Source of the DNA: Fidelibacterota bacterium TMED108
GTDB taxonomy: Bacteria; Fidelibacterota; Marinisomatia; Marinisomatales; TCS55
Direction of reading: 5' to 3'
DNA: 5,395 nt
Assembly: GCA_002172545.1 (NCBI GenBank)
Contig: NHFJ01000021.1
Coordinates: 1-5,395, forward strand
The position numbers and the translations under genes were made by a program. The notes beneath the pieces are model-generated. The model saw only the letters and a list, made by a program, of their open reading frames with translations, was not told the DNA's origin and made no database searches. Position 1 is the first letter of the stretch, and each line of letters begins with the position of its first letter. Positions 1 through 5,395 of this stretch are shown piece by piece.

Positions 1-27
1 TATAGTAAGCGCTAAAGTAGTATCCAT
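1..27 (-). CDS. N-terminal start of a gene running off the left edge (partial)
   Basis: Only nine codons are inside the window (MDTTLALTI), so no family can be assigned. The start is supported by an ATG at 25-27 and by an AAAGG Shine-Dalgarno sequence that ends 5 nt upstream. An in-frame stop at 61-63, with no other usual start codon between it and the ATG, leaves this as the only start visible here. The short, mostly hydrophobic beginning could open a membrane protein, but that is a guess. It lies 84 nt downstream of the small cysteine-rich peptide gene on the same strand and may be the main gene of the iron-regulated unit set by the Fur-like box at 241-262. A TATAAT-like hexamer on the minus strand at 46-51 could give it its own promoter, but no matching -35 box was found. 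Confidence 0.6.
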
Positions 28-111
28 ATTGACCTTTCTTTTATAATTATATTTTAAATATTAGATTATTATTTTAGGATGCAAATGAGTATAAATTCTA
101 GTTAAAAATGA

Positions 112-210
112 CTAGTTGCACTTACCAGAAAGTATTACCGGGCATTTTTTGCAGGCTTTATGCCTACTTTTTTTTATATATTTTTTACAACACTTCTTTT
201 TCAGTTTCAC
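112..210 (-). CDS. 32-aa lysine/cysteine-rich small protein, probably iron-regulated
   Basis: This short frame starts with GTG at 208-210 and stops with TAG at 112-114. It encodes a very basic 32-residue peptide with five cysteines at positions 7, 8, 20, 23 and 31. Its core reads CCKKYIKKSRHKACKKCP, a CC pair followed 11 residues later by CxxCP, as in small metal- or redox-active Cys motifs. A GAAGG Shine-Dalgarno sequence lies 9 nt before the GTG, and an in-frame TGA at 223-225 rules out a longer N-terminus. A Fur-like palindrome lies about 30 nt upstream. There is no signal peptide or membrane segment, so it should be cytoplasmic. The function is unknown; iron or zinc binding is inferred only from the cysteines and the operator. 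The lysines come partly from A-rich DNA, so a chance frame remains possible, but regularly spaced cysteines, a ribosome site and an operator together favour a real gene. Confidence 0.6.
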   Translation of the reverse strand: MKLKKKCCKKYIKKSRHKACKKCPVILSGKCN

Positions 211-240
211 AGCAGAATACCTTCAAATAGAATAGCTAAA

Positions 241-262
241 GCTAATGAGATTCATTCTCATT
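241..262. promoter_or_regulatory. Fur-box-like palindrome (iron-responsive operator)
   Basis: The site holds a perfect 7-bp inverted repeat, AATGAGA-ttcat-TCTCATT (244-262). Aligned to the classic Fur consensus GATAATGATAATCATTATC, bases 241-259 match at 15 of 19 positions. The outer GC/GC pair at 241-242 and 264-265 extends the symmetry after one mismatch. The nearest minus-strand start is the cysteine-rich peptide at 210, so the operator most likely represses that gene and whatever follows it when iron is plentiful. No convincing -35/-10 pair could be fixed around it. A related metal regulator of the Fur family (Zur, Mur or PerR) could use a similar site. Confidence 0.6.
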
Positions 263-308
263 TGCAATAATAATATAAATTTAAAGGTAGTGCGCTAAGG
301 AAATATTT

Positions 309-494
309 TTATAAATCAGGATTGTTTTTTTTGAGTTGTGCTTTACATAGTCCGTGATTTAAAATTTCAACTTTACCTACTAAAGAATACCCGGATTGTA
401 AAAAACGGCTGATTCTTGATCTGAAAATTTCCTCATCAAGAGATTTTATAAAAATACGGTCTTTTTCTTTGATGATTATTAGTTCATCTGACAT
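309..494 (-). CDS. Hypothetical 61-aa protein
   Basis: The family is not recognised. The ATG at 492-494 is preceded by an AAGGA Shine-Dalgarno sequence about 7 nt upstream, which fixes the start and supports a real gene; TAA ends it at 309-311. The product has no signal peptide or membrane helix. The pattern suggests a small mixed fold: strands at about residues 4-9 and 12-17, a charged helix at about 19-34, then strands at about 36-45 and 48-55. It has one Cys (residue 50) and a charged C-terminus. It lies 57 nt downstream of the DUF6132-like gene on the same strand and ends about 47 bp before the Fur-like box. The 98 bases between its stop and the cysteine-peptide gene hold only that operator. 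A strand-helix-strand fold could bind protein or nucleic acid, but nothing in the sequence decides. Confidence 0.6.
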   Translation of the reverse strand: MSDELIIIKEKDRIFIKSLDEEIFRSRISRFLQSGYSLVGKVEILNHGLCKAQLKKNNPDL

Positions 495-551
495 AGATAT
501 TCCTTGAAAGGATATTACTATTTTGAGCTACTAAGAAATGATCGGGATTAA

Positions 552-737
552 TTACTTCGAGACGTCTTTGGATTTCTTTTTATTTGGAATAGAAAGAACA
601 AACCCAACAAACGCCCCATACGCTATACTATTAATAGGAGAGCTAGTGATAGAGCATGCATTATTGCATCCAATAAAATAATAGTAAGCATAACCACCGA
701 TGCTACCAAAAATCGTAAGTAGAGCTATATTTCTCAT
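552..737 (-). CDS. DUF6132-like small two-helix membrane protein
   Basis: This 61-aa protein resembles the DUF6132 family of Bacteroidota and relatives. The recognisable core is GGYAYYYFIGC, then NNACSITSSP, then a YGA..G glycine-containing helix. Two membrane helices fit residues 4-22 and 36-50. The short connecting loop carries Cys24 and Cys28 (CNNAC, a CxxxC pair), and the tail is basic (KKKSK), which by the positive-inside rule would put both ends in the cytoplasm and the Cys loop outside. The family's role is unknown to me; family members I recall have a CxxGxC-type loop, so a redox or metal role is possible. The ATG at 735-737 has only AT-rich sequence and no Shine-Dalgarno before it. 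It sits 45 nt after the YHYH gene and may be cotranscribed with it. Confidence 0.75.
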   Translation of the reverse strand: MRNIALLTIFGSIGGYAYYYFIGCNNACSITSSPINSIAYGAFVGFVLSIPNKKKSKDVSK

Positions 738-782
738 TTACAAATTTACACTAAGCTTTTAATAAATTCCATACCGATGATT

Positions 783-1760
783 TTAAATCTGACCCTTTAA
801 ACATCTTGAGAAAAAAGGAAATGCGTCTGTAACCATATAATAGTATATACCTTCTGGGAACTCTGGTGTAACCCCTACCCTACCATTACATCGATCTAGA
901 TCTCCCGAGCCTTCAATGTATTCAAAGTCTTGCGTAAATGCACCCATTTCAATTGCGGTATTAGGAGATGATCCTCCTTGACCAGGTCCACCTGAAAGCT
1001 GGGTTACTACTGAAGGACGATCTGAATCAGCGCTTGATTTAAGTTTCCAGCTTGGACTCATAGATACTATCCTGCTTTTTGAGTCATTCGCTTGTGAAAA
1101 TCCATAGCGAGCATAGACCGGAAATCCATCAGAAGCCCAACCTACCAATGTCATTGTTGAGTCTTGACCTAAGAAGTCTACAAGAAGTTCTGGCATACCG
1201 TGATAATGGTATGCTCCTGAAGGCTGTACATGGGCATGATTCATATCATCTCCAAAATCAAAAGTATTGTGCCCCAATGCCTCAATGGTCCAATTGCCTT
1301 GCCCTCTAGCAAGACTGCACTCTCCACTATCATTGCACCTACCAGCTGTTGCAGGGTCAAATTTTACACTGTTTATAGCGTAAGCTATAACCCCAGCTGG
1401 GCCACCAACCTGGACTCCTTCTGCAGAAACAATTGCTGGGCAAAGCGTAAACGTTGCATTAACATTTTGCTCGCTTATTGTATTTGGATTATGATTATTA
1501 GGAAAAACACCAACCGGATGGTTTGGAATTCCATTCCCACTTAATATTCTATTTGACCCGTTCGTTGTCCACGAATATTTACTGTAAGCCTGCACCGATG
1601 CATCGTCATTATAAATCTCCTCTGATATATCTGTCATTACCTTGCTGGTGGAATACGCGCCTTCGCATAACAGCTCTTCTGATTCACTTTCTTTTTTTTC
1701 TTCGCATGCGGTAAGAAGTAGTAAGATAGCTGCAAATGTTTTATTAACTGAATTTTTCAA
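783..1760 (-). CDS. YHYH-domain lipoprotein
   Basis: This 325-aa secreted protein carries the YHYH domain, whose biochemical role is not established. Residues 1-19 are a lipoprotein signal with lipobox LTAC (lipidated Cys19), followed by an acidic stretch (EEKKESESEE). Domain hallmarks in order are GNGIPNHPVG at 75-84, a NHAH motif at 174-177, GAYHYHG at 182-188, SDGFPVYARYG at 210-220, and RCNGRVGVTPEFPEGIYYY at 290-308. Histidines 164, 175, 177, 185 and 187 cluster and could bind a metal. Cysteines 107, 142, 148, 291 and 320 could form disulfides. The start is TTG at 1758-1760, with AGGGG placed 6 nt upstream; the next ATG (Met42) would remove the signal peptide, so TTG is preferred. It lies 73 nt after the RmlD-like gene, with a TATAAT-like hexamer at 1799-1804 but no -35 box. 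Length and motifs look complete. Confidence 0.88.
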   Translation of the reverse strand: MKNSVNKTFAAILLLLTACEEKKESESEELLCEGAYSTSKVMTDISEEIYNDDASVQAYSKYSWTTNGSNRILSGNGIPNHPVGVFPNNHNPNTISEQNVNATFTLCPAIVSAEGVQVGGPAGVIAYAINSVKFDPATAGRCNDSGECSLARGQGNWTIEALGHNTFDFGDDMNHAHVQPSGAYHYHGMPELLVDFLGQDSTMTLVGWASDGFPVYARYGFSQANDSKSRIVSMSPSWKLKSSADSDRPSVVTQLSGGPGQGGSSPNTAIEMGAFTQDFEYIEGSGDLDRCNGRVGVTPEFPEGIYYYMVTDAFPFFSRCLKGQI

Positions 1761-1833
1761 TGATAACCCCTGTTGAGCTTTTAAATAAGAAAGTGAAAAT
1801 TATAAAAATATTTGAAAAGAGTTCTATTATTAA

Positions 1834-2697
1834 TTACAATTTTAAAGAATTATAAATTTCAATTAGACTCGCCTGAACTGTAGGCGGAACAATGGACAAT
1901 TGGTTTTGTATTTTTTGTGTTCTTAACCCACTCTTTAATGGGCGGGAAGCTGCTTGATCTAACTCTGAAGTTAAGATAGGTTTAATTAAATCAGAGTCGA
2001 GCCCAAAAACCTCTGCAATTAGCTGAGCGAATTCAAATCGCGACATGATGCCGGTATCTGCATAATGATACAATCCATATGTTTCAGACAAAACAACCCA
2101 ATTAATGAATTGTGCAAGTGAATTTGTTGATGTTGGATTATTCCATTGATCTCTAACAACATTAATGCCCTTAGAGTCTTTAAGTGATTCAACAACCCAT
2201 TTTAGAAAACTGGCCTTGGTGTCTGGTGAATAGCTGTACAAAACATTTGCACGGATTATTGTATGATTAATTTTGCTATTAATTAAAAACTTTTCTGCGT
2301 CTAGCTTTGATTGTCCGTATACACAAATTGCATCTGTCGGATGTTCTTCTAAGTACGGGCCTTTTAAGCCGTTAAAGACATAATCAGTGGAGAGCTGAAT
2401 AAAATGCCCCTTAAACCCTTCGCATAGATTTACAACGCCTTCGAAGTTAATACGATTAGCTCCTCCAGGATCACGCTCACAACCATCAACATCTGTCATT
2501 GCGGCTAAGTTTAGAATAATGTCTGGGGTGTGTTGACCTAAAAAACTTTCAACACTTTTCTTAGATGAAATATCAAGCCTATTCGTAACGCTATTAGCGT
2601 TTAATCCAGTTTTAATTAATCGGAATTTAGTCTGCAATGCATTAGAACACGCTAGACCAAGCTGTCCAAATGCTCCGGTTATAAGAATGCTTTTCAT
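1834..2697 (-). CDS. RmlD-like NAD(P)-dependent sugar-nucleotide reductase (extended SDR)
   Basis: This 287-aa cytoplasmic enzyme belongs to the RmlD-like extended short-chain dehydrogenase/reductases. In rhamnose synthesis RmlD reduces dTDP-4-dehydrorhamnose to dTDP-L-rhamnose with NAD(P)H. The Rossmann cofactor motif TGAFGQLG is at residues 7-14, followed by NLAAMTDVDGCE (63-74), STDYVFNG (103-110), and the catalytic YGQSK (Tyr127, Lys131). The substrate region includes RANVLY (149-154), DQWNNPT (183-189) and RPLKSGL (252-258). Length is typical and no catalytic residue is missing. It starts at ATG 2697, overlapping the DUF4837 stop by 4 nt (ATGA), so translation is probably coupled. No rmlA, rmlB or rmlC gene is present beside it, so the exact substrate is open. 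Members of this group lacking rml neighbours are often named only sugar-nucleotide-binding SDR proteins, so no gene symbol is given. Confidence 0.85.
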   Translation of the reverse strand: MKSILITGAFGQLGLACSNALQTKFRLIKTGLNANSVTNRLDISSKKSVESFLGQHTPDIILNLAAMTDVDGCERDPGGANRINFEGVVNLCEGFKGHFIQLSTDYVFNGLKGPYLEEHPTDAICVYGQSKLDAEKFLINSKINHTIIRANVLYSYSPDTKASFLKWVVESLKDSKGINVVRDQWNNPTSTNSLAQFINWVVLSETYGLYHYADTGIMSRFEFAQLIAEVFGLDSDLIKPILTSELDQAASRPLKSGLRTQKIQNQLSIVPPTVQASLIEIYNSLKL

Positions 2698-3704
2698 TCC
2701 ATAACCATTTCAGTATAAAAGGTTTTCGCAACTATGTCAACTTGCTTGAGGAGTAAAAATTTATTCCTTCCTGGATGAAATATCATTGAATGCACAAAGT
2801 ATGTTCTGTCTTTTTTTTCATCATAAAATAGATGCGATATAAATGGGCCACCCTGCGCCTCTTCAATGCTTTCCCAAAGTCCAGATATTTTCCATGATCC
2901 GTAATCATTGAACATCGAGGGCTCTACTTTATATTTATAATCTGTATAACGTATGTTTTTAAAGAATTTTACCGGGAATTGATTGGCGTAATTAGAAACA
3001 GATGATGAATCAGAAAAAAGGAGGCCTTTTTCCCATTGAACTGCAAGCCATCTAAAAGGCAAATCTCTTCCAATCCAAAATATCTGCTGTTCAGCACTGT
3101 CCCTGATCACAGTATATCCCCATGGTATCTTTATGCTCCACCCGTATTTACTAAAAACCTCATCTTCTAACTCCTTTTGAAGCGTAGACTCATCAAAAAG
3201 AAACTGGCTTTGTCTTTTTTCAAATAACAAGTCAAACTGCTTTTTGAGCCAGGGCCCTTGGTCTATAGATAGTTCTTTTATTTTGGTTACTGAGGGTCCA
3301 TTTATAATGAGAAAATTTTGATCACGCGCAAATATATCTTTTGAGAAAATTATATGATTGTCACCATACATTGATGAGCTATACTGGTCTTCGGAAAGAA
3401 TATTTTTAATTAAGATTGCTCCATTGTTTGAAGGAGAGCTCCCAATACCAGCAACAATAACATTTACATAATTCTTAACATCGTTAAAGCGCTCTGGCTC
3501 AACCCAGATAAGCTTATAGTATGGTTCAGCTTGAGGTGTAAATAATGTATCGGTTAAAATATAAGATAGAATAGATTCAATTTGAGGTTTGTCAAATTTT
3601 GAGCATATTAAAACAATTTCATTATCTCCTCCTTGCGCAACCGGCTTGGTTTTATCACAAGAAAAAGCAATAATTAGAAATAAGAATAAAATGCGTCTTA
3701 ACAT
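2694..3704 (-). CDS. DUF4837 family lipoprotein
   Basis: This protein matches the DUF4837 family, uncharacterised envelope lipoproteins of Bacteroidota and relatives. With the ATG at 3702-3704 it has 336 residues and opens with an ideal lipoprotein signal: Arg3-Arg4, a hydrophobic run, and a lipobox ending in Cys16 (AFSC). A GTG at 3714-3716 would add four residues; neither start has a strong Shine-Dalgarno, and the ATG gives the cleaner signal, so I chose it. Family-like motifs are WSIKIPWGY (189-197), a GGPF segment near 285-288 and HPGRNK near 310-315. The first half after the signal alternates predicted strands and helices. It begins about 46 nt after the Omp85 gene and overlaps the RmlD-like start by ATGA. 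Position beside an Omp85 barrel suggests an outer-membrane role, but the function is unknown. Confidence 0.8.
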   Translation of the reverse strand: MLRRILFLFLIIAFSCDKTKPVAQGGDNEIVLICSKFDKPQIESILSYILTDTLFTPQAEPYYKLIWVEPERFNDVKNYVNVIVAGIGSSPSNNGAILIKNILSEDQYSSSMYGDNHIIFSKDIFARDQNFLIINGPSVTKIKELSIDQGPWLKKQFDLLFEKRQSQFLFDESTLQKELEDEVFSKYGWSIKIPWGYTVIRDSAEQQIFWIGRDLPFRWLAVQWEKGLLFSDSSSVSNYANQFPVKFFKNIRYTDYKYKVEPSMFNDYGSWKISGLWESIEEAQGGPFISHLFYDEKKDRTYFVHSMIFHPGRNKFLLLKQVDIVAKTFYTEMVME

Positions 3705-3750
3705 AAAGTAGTTCACTTCAAAAATTAAATATAAAATACCCTATTAAAAT

Positions 3751-5013
3751 CTATAAACGTGTATTGAATTTAATATGGAGTTTGGCTTCACGTAATTCTC
3801 CTAATGGAAAACCCAACGAAACATCGTAGAAGAATTTACCATCAAAAACTCTGATCCCAAATCCAGAACTGGGGTTTATATTTAAATCTTTAGTATAGAC
3901 ATTATCAAAAAATGTAAAAAACTGCGAACGAGGTAAATCTCCAAAAATAAACTCAAGAGACTGAAGGGTCATCCATTCTGCATTGAACTGATTCTCTTGA
4001 TAGCCTCGAATAGAGCTCGAACCTCCAAATTTAATAAATTTAGCAGGAACACCATCTCTATCTTTAATATGATTGATAGAACCAATCAATTTAAAATTTA
4101 GCAAAAAAGACCGATAGGGCCTGAAAACACCTAAATGAAAGTTAGAATTTATTTCAAGCGCATCTCCAGCGCGGTCGTTGTAGGTTCCTATATCAGATTC
4201 AACTTCTAAAAAACTTCCAGAATACGGCAACCATCTAGCATTTCTCCTGTCACGTTGGAGAATTACTGAAGCAGACCTCGTCTTAGAAATGTGTGAGCTA
4301 CCGATATTATTTATTGTTTCTATTTTACTGCCAATCTTGAGCCTACCGAATCTTCCAATAGATATAAGGTGGCTTGAAAAAGCTTCGTTAATATACGAGT
4401 CTTCATAAAATTCTTGATCGTAAGCTATAGACACACCAAAAGGGAATTTAGAAAATACTGGGTATTCAGCTTGAAAGGTAAGAAATCTATATACCGTTGA
4501 CGGCTGTTGCCAGAACACACTTAAAGATGAACCGTCTCTAAAGAGGTTTTCTAGATGAAGATCGAGCTCACCATTTAGTTTCCAACTGCCATTCCTATCT
4601 TTGTTTGATCCTATAATACCACCGATATGACTCTTAAAATCCGTTTTTATATCTACCACTGCAGCAATATTACTATCTGCATAACGAGCAAAGCTCAGTT
4701 TTGAATTAGATGCTATAAAAAGATGATTGTCTTGCAATTCCTGAAACCGCGATGCTGCAATAGCGCTTGTTGGTGATTTTTTTATTGGATTAAAAATAGA
4801 GTTTAATGTCAAAAAACGCAATGTAGTGTCTCCAGTAAATACGAGTGAGTCAACTTCAATGTTCTGCTTAATCAATGTAAAACCATTACTGTTTTCCTTA
4901 AGGTAGTAATCACCCCACCTACCGCTTTCTTTGAGACTGTCAAGCATAATGCTATACGATTGTGCGCTAATTGAAAAATGGCTAAGGAGAATAAATATTT
5001 TAAAAATACGCAC
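3751..5013 (-). CDS. Omp85-family outer-membrane protein (BamA/TamA type) with one POTRA domain
   Basis: Omp85 proteins insert or move proteins or lipids across the outer membrane. I place the start at GTG 5011-5013, 420 aa: GGAG lies 6 nt upstream, and the product begins with a clean signal peptide (about residues 1-18, ending SISAQ). A longer frame exists from 5100, but it would overlap the upstream gene by 101 nt and put 29 extra residues before the signal peptide. Residues 52-125 read like a single POTRA domain (IEVDSLVFTGD start, helical middle, VVDIKTD end). The rest (about 126-420) is a beta-barrel with the Omp85 loop-6 motif FGGSSSIRGY (Arg336-Gly337-Tyr338), then FTFFDN and SGFGIRVFDGKFFYDVSLGF. 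One POTRA and about 295 barrel residues make it shorter than BamA. The last residue is Leu rather than the usual Phe. It may insert or export the upstream protein, but which substrate it serves is inference. Confidence 0.87.
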   Translation of the reverse strand: MRIFKIFILLSHFSISAQSYSIMLDSLKESGRWGDYYLKENSNGFTLIKQNIEVDSLVFTGDTTLRFLTLNSIFNPIKKSPTSAIAASRFQELQDNHLFIASNSKLSFARYADSNIAAVVDIKTDFKSHIGGIIGSNKDRNGSWKLNGELDLHLENLFRDGSSLSVFWQQPSTVYRFLTFQAEYPVFSKFPFGVSIAYDQEFYEDSYINEAFSSHLISIGRFGRLKIGSKIETINNIGSSHISKTRSASVILQRDRRNARWLPYSGSFLEVESDIGTYNDRAGDALEINSNFHLGVFRPYRSFLLNFKLIGSINHIKDRDGVPAKFIKFGGSSSIRGYQENQFNAEWMTLQSLEFIFGDLPRSQFFTFFDNVYTKDLNINPSSGFGIRVFDGKFFYDVSLGFPLGELREAKLHIKFNTRL

Positions 5014-5395
5014 GTAGTTCTCCAGTGATTTGAAAAAAACCATCATACCTTTGACTATCTGTATACATGATCGTGGTATTGAAAGAAAGTGATTGATCAA
5101 TCATTAATGATGATGTGATGTTTGCGCGAAGTGTCTTGTTAGAAGAAATACCTTTCAGAGCCTCTGCTGGCATTCCTTCAAAACCTTTGGCTTCATAATA
5201 ATCTACCCTACCATCTACACGTCCGTTATTATTAATAAATCTTATAAAGTTGCCTTTCAATCCATAGGCATAAACATTTTTATCGAATAATTCAGAAACA
5301 GCATTATCATTGTAATAGATAGCCTTTACTTCATACTGAAAGTTTTTTAGTGAAGATTTTTTTAAACCTAATTCATGATAAAAGCCTTCAACATC
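5000..5395 (-). CDS. C-terminal part of a probable large outer-membrane beta-barrel protein (5' end outside window)
   Basis: An open frame enters from the right edge and ends with TAA at 5000-5002. The visible 131 residues run from DVEGFYHELG at the edge to GELRAYF at the stop. The reading has no methionine near the edge and stays open, so the start lies outside; the TTG at 5258-5260 is inside the gene and not a real start. Alternating polar and hydrophobic residues, many aromatic residues, short turns (NNN, SSNK, DSQRYDG) and a final Phe fit the last strands of an outer-membrane barrel. I cannot name the family. Its stop overlaps the Omp85 start by 14 nt, so the two are likely made together. 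A partnership between the two is inferred from this coupling. Confidence 0.72.
   Translation of the reverse strand, partial: DVEGFYHELGLKKSSLKNFQYEVKAIYYNDNAVSELFDKNVYAYGLKGNFIRFINNNGRVDGRVDYYEAKGFEGMPAEALKGISSNKTLRANITSSLMIDQSLSFNTTIMYTDSQRYDGFFQITGELRAYF

Noticed and set aside
98..115. Inverted repeat CTAGT...ACTAG overlapping the stop of the small peptide gene
   Set aside because: A 5-bp AT-rich stem with an 8-nt loop and no T run after it in the transcribed direction; too weak for a terminator.
151..180. Terminator-like hairpin on the plus strand (AGGC-tttat-GCCT followed by eight T)
   Set aside because: No plus-strand gene leads into it, the stem is only 4 bp, and the T run is explained by lysine codons of the minus-strand peptide gene.
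1079..1714. Three overlapping plus-strand frames of 63 to 104 codons
   Set aside because: They lie opposite the YHYH gene, whose protein has clear family motifs; their translations show no recognisable domain.
1799..1804. Minus-strand TATAAT hexamer before the YHYH gene as a promoter
   Set aside because: No -35 element at 15-18 nt and the DNA is very AT-rich, so a chance match is likely; mentioned only in the gene entry.
5014..5100. Longer N-terminus of the Omp85 protein from an upstream ATG at 5100
   Set aside because: It would overlap the upstream gene by 101 nt and put 29 residues before a clear signal peptide; the GTG at 5013 has GGAG at good spacing.
5000..5260. A separate 86-aa gene starting at TTG 5260
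   Set aside because: The frame continues open to the window edge, so this is the end of a longer gene.

Overview
All genes found here lie on the minus strand, so transcription runs from right to left. The window is AT-rich and looks like one stretch of a marine-type genome from the FCB group (Bacteroidota, or relatives such as Ca. Marinimicrobia). The evidence is a DUF4837-type lipoprotein, a DUF6132-type two-helix membrane protein, a YHYH-domain lipoprotein, and outer-membrane proteins whose upstream gene ends in a C-terminal Phe. Several genes have clear Shine-Dalgarno sequences (GGAG, AAGGA, AGGGG), which are uncommon in typical Bacteroidota. This argues mildly for a deeper FCB lineage. 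The placement is inference, not proof.

Right part (1834-5395): an envelope gene block. It runs from the C-terminal end of a probable large outer-membrane beta-barrel protein (cut by the window edge), to an Omp85 (BamA/TamA-type) barrel protein with a single POTRA-like domain, to a DUF4837 lipoprotein, to an RmlD-like short-chain dehydrogenase/reductase. The spacing is tight: a 14-nt overlap, then about 46 nt, then an ATGA overlap. This suggests one operon with translational coupling. Three of the four products are predicted to go to the outer membrane; the reductase is cytoplasmic.

Middle (552-1760): a YHYH-domain lipoprotein started by TTG, then a small DUF6132-like membrane protein with a CxxxC motif between its two helices. 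Gaps of 73 and 45 nt leave open whether they belong to the upstream operon.

Left part (1-494): a 61-aa unknown protein with a good ribosome binding site, followed by what appears to be an iron-regulated unit. A Fur-box-like palindrome at 241-262 (15 of 19 matches to the classic consensus) lies about 30 nt upstream of a GTG-started, 32-aa Cys/Lys-rich peptide gene (112-210). Next comes the first nine codons of another gene that leaves the window at base 1. The tiny cysteine peptide behind a Fur box is the most unusual item in the window. No RNA gene, CRISPR array, insertion sequence or convincing intrinsic terminator was seen.
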